Assembly (NCBI RefSeq): GCF_024397915.1
Contig: NZ_CP073347.1
Location: 1,054,001-1,118,000 of the forward strand
DNA length: 64,000 nt
Origin: Marinobacterium rhizophilum
Lineage (GTDB): Bacteria; Pseudomonadota; Gammaproteobacteria; Pseudomonadales; Balneatricaceae
Direction: 5' to 3'
The translations under genes were made by a program, and so were the position numbers. Positions 34,343-44,501 of this stretch are shown here, one piece after another. Within the stretch, counting starts at the first letter, position 1. The number at the start of each line of letters is the position of its first letter. The notes below the pieces were generated by a model that was given only the letters and a program-made list of their open reading frames with translations, had not been told where the DNA came from and did no database searches.

Positions 34343-36000
34343 GAGTCGCGTAGCGTGACGGTGCGGTTGAACACCAGGCGCTCTTCATTGGAATCCTTGT
34401 CCACAGAGAAGTATCCCAGGCGCTCAAACTGATAGTGCGCTTCTGCCACTGCATGCTTGAGGCCGATTTCAACCCGGCTGTCGGTCAGCACTTCCAGCGA
34501 CTCGGGGTTCAGATGCGTCTGGAAGTCCACTTCCTTGTCGCCCTCGGGGTTCGCTTCGGTGAACAGGCGGTCGTACAGGCGCACTTCACAGGGCACCGAG
34601 TGATCGGCATTGACCCAGTGAATCACCCCGTTGGGCTTGTAACCGGTCGGGTTCTCGCCCTTGGTGGCGGGATCATAGCTGCAGATCAACTCCACCACGT
34701 TGCCGGCGGCATCCTTGATCACCTCATCACAGGTGATCACGTAGGCGCCGCGCAGACGCACGGCATCGCCCGGCGCCAGACGCTTCCACTTGCGCGGTTT
34801 TTCCTCTTCAAAGTCTTCCTGTTCGATCAGCAGGTTGCGGCCGAAGGAGACCTTGCGCAGCCCCATGGACTCGTCCTTGGGGTGTGCCGGCAGTTCGAAC
34901 CATTCTTCCTCGCCCTCGGCGAAGTTGCTGACGGTGACCTTGAGCGGGCGCGTTACGCACATGGCGCGCGGTGCATTGGCATCCAGGTCATCGCGCACGG
35001 CGGACTCCAGCATGCCCATGTCCACCACGCCGTTGGAGCGGGTTACACCGATCATCTCGCAGAAGTTGCGAATGGAGGCCGGCGTAAAGCCGCGACGGCG
35101 CAGGCCGGAAATGGTCGGCATGCGGGGGTCGTCCCAGCCGGACACGTGCTGTTCATCCACCAGCAGCTTGAGCTTGCGCTTGCTGGTGATGGTGTAGTTC
35201 AGGTTGAGGCGGGCAAATTCGTACTGGCGCGGCTGGGCCGGCACCGGCAGATTGGCGATAAACCAGTCGTACAGCGGGCGGTGGTCTTCAAACTCCAGCG
35301 TACAGATGGAGTGTGTCACGCCTTCCAGCGCATCGGACTGGCCGTGGGCGAAGTCGTAGGACGGGTAGATGCACCACTTGTCGCCGGTCTGGTGGTGGTG
35401 TGCCTTGCGAATACGGTAGATCACCGGGTCACGCAGGTTCATGTTCGGCGCCGCCATGTCGATTCTCACCCGCAGCGCGCAGTCGCCTTCGTCGAAGTCG
35501 CCGTTGCGCATGCGCTCGAACAGTTCCAGATTCTCCGCCACGCTGCGTTCACGGTAGGGGCTGTTCTTGCCAGGCTCGGTAAGGTTGCCGCGGAACTCGC
35601 GCATTTCGTGGGCGCTCAGGCTGTCGACATAGGCCTTGCCATTGGCGATCAGGTACAGGGCCCACTGGTACAGCTGCTCGAAGTAGTCAGAGGTGTAACG
35701 GATATCACCGTCCCACTTGAACCCCAGCCAGCGCACATCTTCGGCGATGGCGTCGATGTATTCCTGGCTCTCTTTTTCCGGGTTGGTATCGTCAAAACGC
35801 AGGTTGCACAGGCCCTGGTACTTGGCGGCGGTGCCAAAGTTCAGACAGATCGACTTGGCGTGACCGATATGCAGGTAGCCGTTGGGCTCTGGCGGGAAGC
35901 GTGTCACGACCTGACCACCGGCGACCTTTTCGTCCGCGATGTCGCTCTCGATGATCTGATGAATAAAGTTCGTAGGCTTGACGTGTTCTTGCTTGCTCAT
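34318..36000 (-). CDS. glnS: Glutaminyl-tRNA synthetase
   Basis: A 560-residue class I synthetase (E. coli 554). HIGH is in [10 protein letters not shown]; the second signature reads TSKRKLKLL where E. coli has MSKRK. The C-terminal anticodon-binding barrels are complete, ending DSWVKIQGK. The gene's 3' end is repeated three more times immediately downstream. The start ATG at 36000 fits homologues ([13 protein letters not shown]). Divergent from ppiB. Confidence 0.97.
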   Translation of the reverse strand: MSKQEHVKPTNFIHQIIESDIADEKVAGGQVVTRFPPEPNGYLHIGHAKSICLNFGTAAKYQGLCNLRFDDTNPEKESQEYIDAIAEDVRWLGFKWDGDIRYTSDYFEQLYQWALYLIANGKAYVDSLSAHEMREFRGNLTEPGKNSPYRERSVAENLELFERMRNGDFDEGDCALRVRIDMAAPNMNLRDPVIYRIRKAHHHQTGDKWCIYPSYDFAHGQSDALEGVTHSICTLEFEDHRPLYDWFIANLPVPAQPRQYEFARLNLNYTITSKRKLKLLVDEQHVSGWDDPRMPTISGLRRRGFTPASIRNFCEMIGVTRSNGVVDMGMLESAVRDDLDANAPRAMCVTRPLKVTVSNFAEGEEEWFELPAHPKDESMGLRKVSFGRNLLIEQEDFEEEKPRKWKRLAPGDAVRLRGAYVITCDEVIKDAAGNVVELICSYDPATKGENPTGYKPNGVIHWVNADHSVPCEVRLYDRLFTEANPEGDKEVDFQTHLNPESLEVLTDSRVEIGLKHAVAEAHYQFERLGYFSVDKDSNEERLVFNRTVTLRDSWVKIQGK

Positions 36001-36209
36001 AGTCGGCTTGGTGTCCAGTCTGTCCTGACGGCATGAAAAGTCGCAGCATTATAAACGTATCGGGGCGCTGAACACACTAACCGCTCGCGATACCGGCCAG
36101 CCTGTCACAGTCGCAGCCCCTCAGTGATGCGAATCTGACTGACTTGGGTATAATGCGCGATTATTCGCGATCCCCGATCACGTACAACCGACCCCCAGGA
36201 CGTATAGCA

Positions 36210-36704
36210 ATGATTATTCTCTCGACCAACCACGGCGACATCTCCATCGAGCTGGATTACGACAAGGCCCCCAAGACCGCCGCCAACTTCGAACAGTACG
36301 TGCGCGACGGCTTCTACGACGGCGTGATCTTTCACCGCGTGATCGACGGCTTCATGCTGCAGGGCGGCGGTTTTACCCCGGGCATGAAACAGAAAGAAAC
36401 CCGCGGCAACATCGATAACGAGGCCAACAACGGCCTGAAGAACCTGACTGGCACCTTGGCCATGGCCCGCACCATGGACCCGCACTCCGCCTCGGCTCAG
36501 TTCTTTATCAACGTCAAGGACAACAGTTTCCTGGATCACACGGCTGAAACCACCCAGGGCTGGGGCTACGCCGTATTCGGCAAGGTTGTCGATGGCATGG
36601 ACGTGGTCAACAAGATCAAGGGCGTCAAGACCACCTCCCGCGGCGGTCACCAGGACGTGCCGGCAGAAGACGTGATTATCGAATCCGCCCGCATCACCGA
36701 GTAA
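36210..36704 (+). CDS. ppiB: Peptidyl-prolyl cis-trans isomerase B (cyclophilin)
   Basis: A 164-residue cytoplasmic cyclophilin, the same length as E. coli PpiB. Active-site motifs [32 protein letters not shown] and [13 protein letters not shown] are intact. The ATG at 36210 has AGGA upstream and removes a 22-codon spurious extension. lpxH begins 10 bp downstream, so the two form an operon, as in related genomes. Confidence 0.96.
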   Translation: MIILSTNHGDISIELDYDKAPKTAANFEQYVRDGFYDGVIFHRVIDGFMLQGGGFTPGMKQKETRGNIDNEANNGLKNLTGTLAMARTMDPHSASAQFFINVKDNSFLDHTAETTQGWGYAVFGKVVDGMDVVNKIKGVKTTSRGGHQDVPAEDVIIESARITE

Positions 36705-36713
36705 GACCTGCCC

Positions 36714-37451
36714 ATGACGCTGCTGTTTGTCGCCGATCTGCACCTTCGCCCAGAACGCCCGGATCTTAGCCGGGCCTTCCTTGAATTCCTGCAACAGGAC
36801 GCGCCGGGCTGCGATGCCCTGTACCTGCTGGGGGACATATTCGAGGCCTGGATCGGGGATGATGCCCCGATGCCGGGGCTGGATGCGATCTACGCCGAAC
36901 TGGCGGCGTTATCGGCGCGCGGTACCGCGCTCTATTTTCAGCACGGTAACCGCGACTTTCTGGTCGGACAGGCGTTTCTCGATACCCTGGGAGCCCGCCC
37001 CCTGCCCGACCAGCAGCTGATCGATGTGCCCGGCGGCCAGGCGCTGCTGATGCACGGTGATCAACTCTGCACCGACGACACCGAGTACCAGGCCTTCAGG
37101 TCCCAGGTACGCGACCCCGCCTGGCAGCAACAGTTCCTGTCGCAAAGCGTAGATGAACGCCTGGCCATTGCGCGCCAGTTGCGTGCAGCCAGCAAGGCCA
37201 GGGGCGCCGAGAAGTCCGCCGATATCATGGATGTAAACCCGGCTGCCGTATCCGCGGCATTGAGCGCGGCCGGTGTTGATCTGCTGATCCACGGTCACAC
37301 TCACCGCCCCGCCATTCACGACAATCAAATCAGCCAGGGCTCGGGCACCCGCATCGTACTGGGCGACTGGGATGACAGCGGCTGGTACCTGCAGATCGAC
37401 AACGAAGGCTACCAGCTGATCGACTTTGCGATAGCGGATAGCCCGTCCTAA
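36714..37451 (+). CDS. lpxH: UDP-2,3-diacylglucosamine pyrophosphohydrolase
   Basis: A 245-residue calcineurin-like phosphoesterase making lipid X in lipid A synthesis at the inner membrane face. Metal ligands are in FVADLHL, LLGDIFEAW, HGNRDF, LMHGDQLCT and IHGHTHRP. Length equals the family norm. Second gene of the ppiB-lpxH pair and convergent with the choline-binding protein gene. Confidence 0.95.
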   Translation: MTLLFVADLHLRPERPDLSRAFLEFLQQDAPGCDALYLLGDIFEAWIGDDAPMPGLDAIYAELAALSARGTALYFQHGNRDFLVGQAFLDTLGARPLPDQQLIDVPGGQALLMHGDQLCTDDTEYQAFRSQVRDPAWQQQFLSQSVDERLAIARQLRAASKARGAEKSADIMDVNPAAVSAALSAAGVDLLIHGHTHRPAIHDNQISQGSGTRIVLGDWDDSGWYLQIDNEGYQLIDFAIADSPS

Positions 37452-37469
37452 GTTCAGCCTGCACCCCGG

Positions 37470-38429
37470 TCAAAGACCCAGGTGCTGCTGCACGGCCGCC
37501 AGTCCTGGCATGCCATCACGCGTGCTGACATTCTCAAGCCAGCTGTTCAGCACCTCAGGGTTCGCCCTGAGCCATTGAGCGGCTGCCTGATCCGCTTTCT
37601 TGCCGTCGTCCAGAATGGCGCCCATGATCTCGCTTTCCATATCCAGGTTGAACGCAAGGTTGTTCAGCAAGGTAGCCACGTTCGGGCACTCGGCACTGTA
37701 GCCCTTGCGCGTCACCGTATGGATGCTGGCGCCACCGTAATTGGGGCCAAAGTACTCATCGCCACCCTCGAGGTACTTCATGTCGACCCGCAAATTCATC
37801 GGGTGCGGCGCCCAGCCGAGAAAGACGATGGCCTCCTGCTTGCGTACCGCGCGGGTAACCTGGCTAAGCATGGCCTGCTCGCCGGACTCGACCAGCTTCC
37901 AGCCCTGCAGGCCAAAATCGCCCTTGTCGATCATGCCCTGCAACAGGCCATTGGCCGGGGCACCCGGATCGATGCCATAGATACGCTGGCGAAAATCCTC
38001 CGCCCGATCGCCAAGGTCGGCAAAGCTTGTTACGCCGCTGTCATAGACATACGCCGGCACCGCGAGGGTAAACTTCGCCCCCTCCAGGTTGGTACGCACC
38101 CTGTCGAGGTCAGCACCGTACTTGTCGATAAAACCCTGCTGCGCCGGCATCCAGTTGCCCAGAAAGACATCGATTTCGCCCTTTTTCAGGCTCTCAAAGC
38201 CAATGGGTACGGCCAGCAGGTCAACCGAGGTTTTGTACCCCAGACCCTGCAGTACGGTACCGGCCAGCGCGTTGGTCACGCTGATATCGGTCCAGCCGGG
38301 ATCCGTCAGGCGCACCTGTTCGCACTGGGGCGCTTCGGTGGCCTGGGCGGACTGAGCCGCGGCGAGACCCAGCGCCATGGCGCCGGCCAGCACTGTGCAT
38401 TTGAAACCCGTTTCACGCTTTAGGCTCAT
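37470..38429 (-). CDS. choX: Choline/betaine ABC transporter substrate-binding protein
   Basis: A 319-residue periplasmic binding protein with a signal peptide (about 1-30, ending AQATEA). The opening DPGWTDISVTNALAGTVLQGLGY and the VFLGNWMPAQ and FLGWAPHPMN segments carry the aromatic box residues of OpuAC/ChoX-type choline and betaine receptors. It follows the choline-sulfatase gene on the same strand. No permease or ATPase genes are nearby, so it must work with components encoded elsewhere, or serve choline-O-sulfate capture. Confidence 0.85.
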   Translation of the reverse strand: MSLKRETGFKCTVLAGAMALGLAAAQSAQATEAPQCEQVRLTDPGWTDISVTNALAGTVLQGLGYKTSVDLLAVPIGFESLKKGEIDVFLGNWMPAQQGFIDKYGADLDRVRTNLEGAKFTLAVPAYVYDSGVTSFADLGDRAEDFRQRIYGIDPGAPANGLLQGMIDKGDFGLQGWKLVESGEQAMLSQVTRAVRKQEAIVFLGWAPHPMNLRVDMKYLEGGDEYFGPNYGGASIHTVTRKGYSAECPNVATLLNNLAFNLDMESEIMGAILDDGKKADQAAAQWLRANPEVLNSWLENVSTRDGMPGLAAVQQHLGL

Positions 38430-38494
38430 GATCAGTATCCTGTGTCAGTCAATGTTCGAATCAGTATTCGCAAGCCGCCTGAAAGCCGCCGCGG

Positions 38495-40015
38495 TCACTC
38501 CACCTGCGGGAAGCGCGAACGGCGCTCCAGGTCGTCAAGGTCGATGGTATTGCGCATGTACTGGGTGCTGGCATCCACAAACGGCTGGTGATCCCAGGCC
38601 GTTACCTTGCCCTGGCTCAGCGCAGCGGCGACCAGGCGACGGCGACGCTGACTCCAGAGGATGTCCTGGTGCAGTGCGTCCAGGTCCCAGCGCTCGCTCA
38701 CTTCCTGCAACAGGGACTCGACCCGCTCCGCCTGTTCCGGTGTCTGCGCCAGGTTGTGCAGCTCCTGCGGATCGGCCGCCAGGTCATACAGCTGGGCGGG
38801 GTCTGTCGGGCAGTAGATAAACTTGTAGTTGTCGCGACGAATCATCAGTACCGGTGCGATGGTGCCCTCGGCCATGTATTCACCGATTACCTCGTCATGC
38901 CCCTTGCTGCCCTGCAGGTGCGGTACCAGGCTGCGCCCCTCGATCGGCGTGGCGTAGCCGCTGAACTCGCCGTTGCTGGCCATATCGACAAAGGTGGGCA
39001 GCAGATCCAGCGTGGATACGCTGGCACTGATGCGGGCGGCATCGAAATGCGCCGGCGCATGGACGATCATGGGTACGCGGGCCGAGTTCTCGAACCAGCT
39101 CATCTTGTACCAGAGGCCGCGCTCGCCGAGCATGTCGCCGTGGTCGCCGGAGAACACGATGATGGTGTTCTCGTCCAGCCCGGTTTCCTTCAGCGTCTTC
39201 AGCAGCGTGCCGATCTGGTCGTCAACGTAGCTGATGGCGCCGTAATAGGCCCGGCGGGCATTGCGAACCTGCTGCTCGGTGATCTCGGTCTTGTCCATTT
39301 CGTAGACGAAACGCAGGCGCGCGGAGTGCGGGTCCTGGTCTTCGGGCGCAATGGTTACGCTGGGCAGGTCGATCTCGTCATTGCTGTAGCGGTCCCAGTA
39401 CTCCTGCGGGATTGCGTAGGGATCGTGGGGGTGGGTCATGGACACCGTCAGGCAAAACGGACGCTCATCGCTGCTGCGGGCACGGTCGTACAGGTAGCGA
39501 CGGGCGTTGAACACCACCTCGTCGTCAAAATCGAGCTGATTGGTGCGCACACAGGGCCCGGCCTGGGTTACGGACGACATGTTGTGGTACCAGGTCGGGC
39601 GGGTTTCGAATTCGTCCCAGTTCACCGACCAGCCAAAGTCCGCCGGATAGATATCGCTGGTCAGGCGCTCTTCGAAGCCATGCAGCTGATCCGGGCCGCA
39701 GAAGTGCATCTTGCCGGACAGCGCGGTGCGGTAACCCAGGTGGCGCAGATAGTGCGCAAAGGTCGGCACATCGGCCGGCAGTTCGGCGGCGTTGTCGTAG
39801 GCGCCGATCTTTGAAGGCAAGCGCCCGGACATCAGCACAAAACGCGACGGTGCACAGAGCGGGCTGTTGCAATAGGCCGAATCGAACACCACGCCCTGCT
39901 CGGCCAGGGCACTGAGGTTGGGCGTCTTGACCAGCGGATGACCGTAGACCGGCAGCGCCGATGCCGCCAGCTGATCGGCCATAATGAACAGAATATTGGG
40001 TTTGGTTTTACTCAT
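38495..40015 (-). CDS. betC: Choline-sulfatase
   Basis: A 506-residue type I sulfatase that hydrolyses choline-O-sulfate to choline and sulfate in the cytoplasm. The CxPxR motif NSPLCAPSR places the formylglycine-forming cysteine at residue 54. Metal ligands are in NILFIMADQ and FSGDHGDMLGE, and SGKMHFCG is a further active-site segment. The C-terminal region with RRRLVAAALSQGK is characteristic of BetC. It is divergent from a LysR regulator, the arrangement known for choline sulfate loci, and upstream of choX. Confidence 0.93.
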   Translation of the reverse strand: MSKTKPNILFIMADQLAASALPVYGHPLVKTPNLSALAEQGVVFDSAYCNSPLCAPSRFVLMSGRLPSKIGAYDNAAELPADVPTFAHYLRHLGYRTALSGKMHFCGPDQLHGFEERLTSDIYPADFGWSVNWDEFETRPTWYHNMSSVTQAGPCVRTNQLDFDDEVVFNARRYLYDRARSSDERPFCLTVSMTHPHDPYAIPQEYWDRYSNDEIDLPSVTIAPEDQDPHSARLRFVYEMDKTEITEQQVRNARRAYYGAISYVDDQIGTLLKTLKETGLDENTIIVFSGDHGDMLGERGLWYKMSWFENSARVPMIVHAPAHFDAARISASVSTLDLLPTFVDMASNGEFSGYATPIEGRSLVPHLQGSKGHDEVIGEYMAEGTIAPVLMIRRDNYKFIYCPTDPAQLYDLAADPQELHNLAQTPEQAERVESLLQEVSERWDLDALHQDILWSQRRRRLVAAALSQGKVTAWDHQPFVDASTQYMRNTIDLDDLERRSRFPQVE

Positions 40016-40081
40016 GGCAGTTACCTACTCCTCTAACCTTTTTTATACTCACGCCTGCGCCAGATGGCCGCGATACAAGTG

Positions 40082-40156
40082 TTAGTGAAGATACTGCGCG
40101 CTTGTAGATTTGCTGTAAACTGGGTCAAAACTAATACGAGTGATCAGTTTCACTAA
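40082..40156. promoter_or_regulatory. Inverted repeat in the betC-betR control region
   Basis: TTAGTGAA at 40082 and its exact complement TTCACTAA at 40149 flank the divergent promoter region, the right arm touching the regulator's start codon. A plausible autoregulatory site for the LysR protein; binding is inferred. Confidence 0.4.
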
Positions 40157-41064
40157 TGCCAAAAGCCAATTTTCTGCCTCCTACCCCAAGCCTGCAGGCC
40201 TTCGAGGCTGCCGCACGGCTACACAATTTCACCGCTGCGGCGCGCGAGCTCGACAGCACCCAGTCAGCCATCAGCCAGCACATCAGCCGACTGGAAGAGG
40301 ATCTTGGCGTCCAGCTATTCCAGCGGCTGCATCGGGGCGTACGCCTGACCGCAGGCGGCGAACTGCTGTTTGATGCCGTGAGCGAAAGCCTGAATCGGCT
40401 GCACAAGGGAATTGCCGCCGTCCAGCAGAAACAGGCCAAGGTCATCATCAATGTCGCCACGGACTTTGCGCTGGCGGCGTTCTGGCTGGTGCCCCGACTG
40501 GCGGACTTCAGAGCGCTCTACCCCGATACCGAGGTCAGGGTCATCACGGCGCAGCACCAGATCACGCCGGACCAGGCCGATATTGATGTCGCTATCAACT
40601 TTGGTGACGGTAGCGAAGCGCCCGGGCGCAGCGTACCCCTCTTCGAGGAGCGGGTTGTCCCCGTCTGCAGTCCGGCACTGCGTGAGCACTGGCACCAAAG
40701 CGGTCAGACCTTGACCCTGATGCCACTGCTGCAGCTGGAGGCGGATCATAACGCCCGCTGGTTTAACTGGTCGCGCCTCTTCAGGGCGCTGGGCATAACG
40801 CAAACGCCGCGCGAGCCTGAGCTGGTGTTCAACAACTACACCCTGCTGCTGCAGGCCGCTATTGCCGGCCAGGGCGTCGCTATTGGCTGGCGCCCGCTGG
40901 TGGACTCCATGCTCGACAGCGGCCTGCTTATTCCTCTGCTACAGGAGCCGGTCAGCTCGGCCTACGGCTATTACCTCATCCTGCCCAGGGCGAGAAAGCT
41001 CTCCCCCATCGTGCAGCATTTCGCCGACTGGCTGGTAACGCAAAGCGGGCCGGACACTCTCTGA
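40156..41064 (+). CDS. betR: LysR regulator of choline-sulfate use
   Basis: A 302-residue LysR-type regulator. The HTH is at about residues 10-65 (PTPSLQAFEAAARLHNFTAAARELDSTQSAISQHI), followed by the two-lobed co-inducer domain. It matches the choline-sulfate-utilisation regulator group in context, being divergent from betC with a 140-bp control region. The inducer is probably choline-O-sulfate or choline. The gene symbol follows that usage; the functional claim rests on context. Confidence 0.75.
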   Translation: MPKANFLPPTPSLQAFEAAARLHNFTAAARELDSTQSAISQHISRLEEDLGVQLFQRLHRGVRLTAGGELLFDAVSESLNRLHKGIAAVQQKQAKVIINVATDFALAAFWLVPRLADFRALYPDTEVRVITAQHQITPDQADIDVAINFGDGSEAPGRSVPLFEERVVPVCSPALREHWHQSGQTLTLMPLLQLEADHNARWFNWSRLFRALGITQTPREPELVFNNYTLLLQAAIAGQGVAIGWRPLVDSMLDSGLLIPLLQEPVSSAYGYYLILPRARKLSPIVQHFADWLVTQSGPDTL

Positions 41065-41083
41065 GTCCGGGCCGAACAAGTTA

Positions 41084-42064
41084 TCAGATCGCGCCCCGCA
41101 CCTCTCCACGCACCTGCGCTGCATAAAAATCAAATAGCTGCTGGTGAAGCTCCCGCGGTAACGGCTCGAGTGCGCTGGCTGCTACGTTGGCAGCCAGCTG
41201 CTCAGCCTTGCTAACACCGGCAATCACCGTCGACACCGCCGGCTGATCCAGAATCCAGCGCAGTGCCAGCTGCGCCAGCGTCATGTTTTTCGGCAGCAGT
41301 GCTGCCAATTGCTGCACCCGGTCCACAGCGACACCAAAGGGCAGACCTGAGAAGGTTTCACCGACATTAAACGCCTGGCCATCACGGTTAAAGTGTCGGT
41401 GATCCTGCTCGGAAAAACGGTGGTCCGGGGCAAATTTCCCCGACAACAGCCCACTGGCCAGTGGCAGGCGCACGATGACGCCCACATCCGCCTGCGCGGC
41501 CGCCGGCAACAGTTCAGTTATGGCATCCTGACGAAACAGGTTGAAGATAATTTGCAGACTGGCAAGGTTTGGCTGGCGCAAACAGTACAGCCCCTCTTCC
41601 AGGGTTTCGACACTGGCGCCATAATGCTGGATCAGGCCTTCACTGCGCAGCTCATCAAGCCAAGTAAAAATTTCGCCATCGCGTAGCACGTCAAAAGGCA
41701 CACAGTGCAGCTGGGCAAGTGTCAGGCGTTCCACCCCCAGGCGCCGGGCTGACCCCTGCAAGCTGGCACGCACGCCGGTCTTACTGTAACTCGACGGATA
41801 AAGCGATCCGTCGCGTCCAAGCTTGGTGATCACGGTTACAGGATTACCCGTTCTGGCACACCAGTCGCCAATGCGCTGCTCGCTTTGGCCGGCCCCATAG
41901 ACATCGGCGGTATCCCACAAATGCACACTCTGGTTCCAGGCACTATCCAGTATCTGCGTTGCCTGGGCATCTGCGACCGGCCCGAAATCCCCCCCCAGCT
42001 GCCAGCAGCCAAGGCCAATTTCGCTGACTTCAAGCCCTGATTTTCCCAGTAATCGTGTTTTCAT
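41084..42064 (-). CDS. Aldo/keto reductase
   Basis: A 326-residue aldo/keto reductase of the YdjG/oxidoreductase type. RLLGKSGLEVSEIGLGCWQLGG opens the barrel; the tetrad is in LWDTADVYG (Asp, Tyr), ITKLG (Lys) and LAQLHC (His). NADPH-dependent reduction of small aldehydes is expected, with no specific substrate. Divergent from a LysR regulator (204-bp gap), which may control it. Confidence 0.88.
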   Translation of the reverse strand: MKTRLLGKSGLEVSEIGLGCWQLGGDFGPVADAQATQILDSAWNQSVHLWDTADVYGAGQSEQRIGDWCARTGNPVTVITKLGRDGSLYPSSYSKTGVRASLQGSARRLGVERLTLAQLHCVPFDVLRDGEIFTWLDELRSEGLIQHYGASVETLEEGLYCLRQPNLASLQIIFNLFRQDAITELLPAAAQADVGVIVRLPLASGLLSGKFAPDHRFSEQDHRHFNRDGQAFNVGETFSGLPFGVAVDRVQQLAALLPKNMTLAQLALRWILDQPAVSTVIAGVSKAEQLAANVAASALEPLPRELHQQLFDFYAAQVRGEVRGAI

Positions 42065-42268
42065 GTTCGCTCGTACCTCTGTTGCATCGAATGCGGCGTC
42101 ATCTTGAAACTGAGGGCTACTGTAGAGCGCATGGTATTGTTAATAAATAACCTAAAACTTAACGAACTGTTCCGATTAAATGTACAGTAAGCAGCGACTG
42201 TACTCGGCGTGACCGACCACCCCATTCCGGATGCGCCGCATTCGTACTTCAAACAAAGGTTACACACC

Positions 42269-43165
42269 ATGCAGACCGGTATACCCGAGTTCGTAGCAGT
42301 GGCACAGCACGGCAGTTTTACCGCCGCGGCCAGCGCACTGGATACGTCAAAGTCACGCCTTTCCCAGGCTGTCAGCCGCCTTGAACGCGATCTCGGCGTT
42401 ACCCTGTTGCAACGCACCACTCGGCGCATCAGCCTGACCGAGGTCGGTGAGGCCTTTTATCAGCAATGTCGCCAGGGGTTGGAGCTGCTGAACCTGGCGA
42501 TCGATGACGCCCAGGCACAGCAGCAGAAGGTGACCGGCAATATCCGCATTAACTCGGTGGGCGGCATTCTCGCAGAGCAATGGCTCAGCCCGGTGCTGTT
42601 TCGCTTCATGGCGCTCTACCCGGAAATTACGATAGAGCTGGACTTAACCAGCCATCGGGTAGACCTGATCGCGGAACAGTTTGATCTGGTTGTACGCATG
42701 GGTGAATTGCCAGACTCCAGCCTGATCGCCCGCCCGCTGCAGCAAATCGAATCCATCGTCTGCGCCAGTCCGGACTTCATCGCTCGCCACGGCGTGCCGC
42801 GACACCCGGACGACCTACGCGATTTCCCGGCAGCCCTGGGCTCGCTTAACCGGTATCATTTCAGCCCGGCAGTATCGCCAACTGACAGTATCGAGTGGCA
42901 CGCACGCTGCAGCCTGCGCTGTCGCAACGGCCATGTGATGAAACGGGCTGCACTCAATGGCACCGCCCTTACCATACTGCCACGGGTTTACCTGCAACCA
43001 GAGATCAACAGCGGAACCCTGGTACAGTTACTACCCGACTGGCAGTTAAAACCTGCGACCTTGTCATTGGTGTATCCGCAGCACCGCTACCGATTACACA
43101 GAGTGGCGTTGCTGGTGGACTTCCTTACCGAGGCGCTGCGAGGCCCCATTCATCTGACCGTATGA
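42269..43165 (+). CDS. LysR-family regulator
   Basis: A 298-residue LysR protein. The HTH reads FVAVAQHGSFTAAASALDTSKSRLSQAVSRLERDLG, followed by the linker helix and the substrate domain (GNIRINSVGGILAEQWL). It belongs to the large group often paired with aldo/keto reductase or quinone reductase genes. The ATG at 42269 (AAAGG upstream) is preferred to an ATG 20 codons earlier. Target probably the divergent aldo/keto reductase; inferred from layout. Confidence 0.85.
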   Translation: MQTGIPEFVAVAQHGSFTAAASALDTSKSRLSQAVSRLERDLGVTLLQRTTRRISLTEVGEAFYQQCRQGLELLNLAIDDAQAQQQKVTGNIRINSVGGILAEQWLSPVLFRFMALYPEITIELDLTSHRVDLIAEQFDLVVRMGELPDSSLIARPLQQIESIVCASPDFIARHGVPRHPDDLRDFPAALGSLNRYHFSPAVSPTDSIEWHARCSLRCRNGHVMKRAALNGTALTILPRVYLQPEINSGTLVQLLPDWQLKPATLSLVYPQHRYRLHRVALLVDFLTEALRGPIHLTV

Positions 43166-43168
43166 ACA

Positions 43169-43639
43169 TCAGTCCTCGCTCGTAAAATGACCGCGACGAG
43201 CACCCGCCAGCAAATGGATAAAGTCAGGGCCCTTCAGCCGTAACAGGGTTTTATGGTCACCACTTTCAACATAGTGGAACGCCAGACTTGTCAGCGCCTC
43301 ATCCAGCAGTGTTTCGATGCCGTAAGCCGGGCCCAGTGGCGGTACGGCGCCGCAGACACAGTCAGAAAACAATCCGGCAGTTTCGGCTTCTTCGGCCAGG
43401 ACCACCGGGCAGCCCAGAGTTTTCTGTACCCTGGACAGGCTCACCCAGGCATTGCCCGGCACGACAACCATCACCGGCCCCCGGCTGTCTGTCAGGATAA
43501 CGGCCTTGGCGATGTGCGCCTCATCAATATGGGCGGCCTCAGCACTTTCATGACTGGAACCGGTAGAGTAGTGCTGCAAGGCATCGTACGTGATCCCGCG
43601 AACATCCAGGTAATCTTTCACTGTAGTGGCGATGGTCAT
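43169..43639 (-). CDS. YbaK/EbsC-type aminoacyl-tRNA deacylase
   Basis: A 156-residue YbaK/ProX-fold protein, the family that removes mischarged amino acids from tRNA. Features: HYSTGSSHESAEAAH, the conserved lysine in AHIAKAVILTD, and CGAVPPLGPAYGI. A strong GGAGG precedes the ATG at 43639. Stops 4 bp from the end of the convergent LysR gene. Which tRNA is edited cannot be told. Confidence 0.8.
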   Translation of the reverse strand: MTIATTVKDYLDVRGITYDALQHYSTGSSHESAEAAHIDEAHIAKAVILTDSRGPVMVVVPGNAWVSLSRVQKTLGCPVVLAEEAETAGLFSDCVCGAVPPLGPAYGIETLLDEALTSLAFHYVESGDHKTLLRLKGPDFIHLLAGARRGHFTSED

Positions 43640-43899
43640 GATCTGAACCTCCAAGTGAACGCCACAGCTAGCTCACTGCAGCAGCCAGCGTCACAATGCA
43701 TGACAAGAAAGCAGTGCAAACAGCGACCGTTGGCCTGATCAGTGTAAGTCAACTCGCCCCAGCTGACAGGCCCGGCTGGTGAAAGATATTCGGACAGGCT
43801 GCCCCTCGAATGCGTACCGAAGCCCCCGCTTCTCCGCCTGTTATACTACCTCCCTTCATGGCGATACCGTCTGTCCACACACCACTTGAGAACCCATCC

Positions 43900-44361
43900 A
43901 TGACCTCAGACAGCCTCCCGCCTGACACCGGCACTTCAGCCGCCATAGCCTGGCCCGTTCCGGCGGCCAGTGCGGTGCTGCTGCGCAATGATAGCGTGCT
44001 GCTGGTACAACGCGCCCTGGCCCCCAATGCGGGTTACTGGAGCTTCCCGGGTGGCAAGATGCACGCCGGCGAGACGGTAGAGCAGGCAGCCCTGCGCGAG
44101 CTGAACGAAGAAACCGGTGTGAAAGCACGGGCGGACACTGTCCTCACTGCGCTTGATGTCATGGAGTACAATGGCTCCAGCCTGCAATATCACTATCTGC
44201 TGGTGGTGATCTATTGCCACTGGCTGTCCGGAATACCCCGGGCTGCTGACGATGCCGCCGACGCCCGCTGGATTTCCATCCAGCAATTGCGCCGCGGCGA
44301 CTACCCACTGACCGACAGCGTACTGCCGGTACTCGAACTGGCCCTGCAACACAGGGCATAA
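43900..44361 (+). CDS. Nudix hydrolase
   Basis: About 153 residues. The Nudix box is complete: GGKMHAGETVEQAALRELNE followed by ETG. The surrounding fold (AVLLRNDSVLLVQRALAPNAGYWSFPGG) resembles ADP-ribose pyrophosphatase and 8-oxo-dGTPase relatives. The start is uncertain; ATG at 43900 gives a compact protein, and upstream in-frame ATGs exist at 43858 and 43810. Followed after 140 bp by a DoxX gene. Confidence 0.8.
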   Translation: MTSDSLPPDTGTSAAIAWPVPAASAVLLRNDSVLLVQRALAPNAGYWSFPGGKMHAGETVEQAALRELNEETGVKARADTVLTALDVMEYNGSSLQYHYLLVVIYCHWLSGIPRAADDAADARWISIQQLRRGDYPLTDSVLPVLELALQHRA

Positions 44362-44501
44362 AACCCGCCAACACCGCAGGACTGAATCGAACCGGCGCCT
44401 CGGGTTCTTTCAAGGCTGTTTGCCCGTATCTATACTGATGCGTGTAACCGTTTGATATAGCACCCGTTACACACCCCAAGCCCCCGCTTAAGGAGAGTGC
44501 C

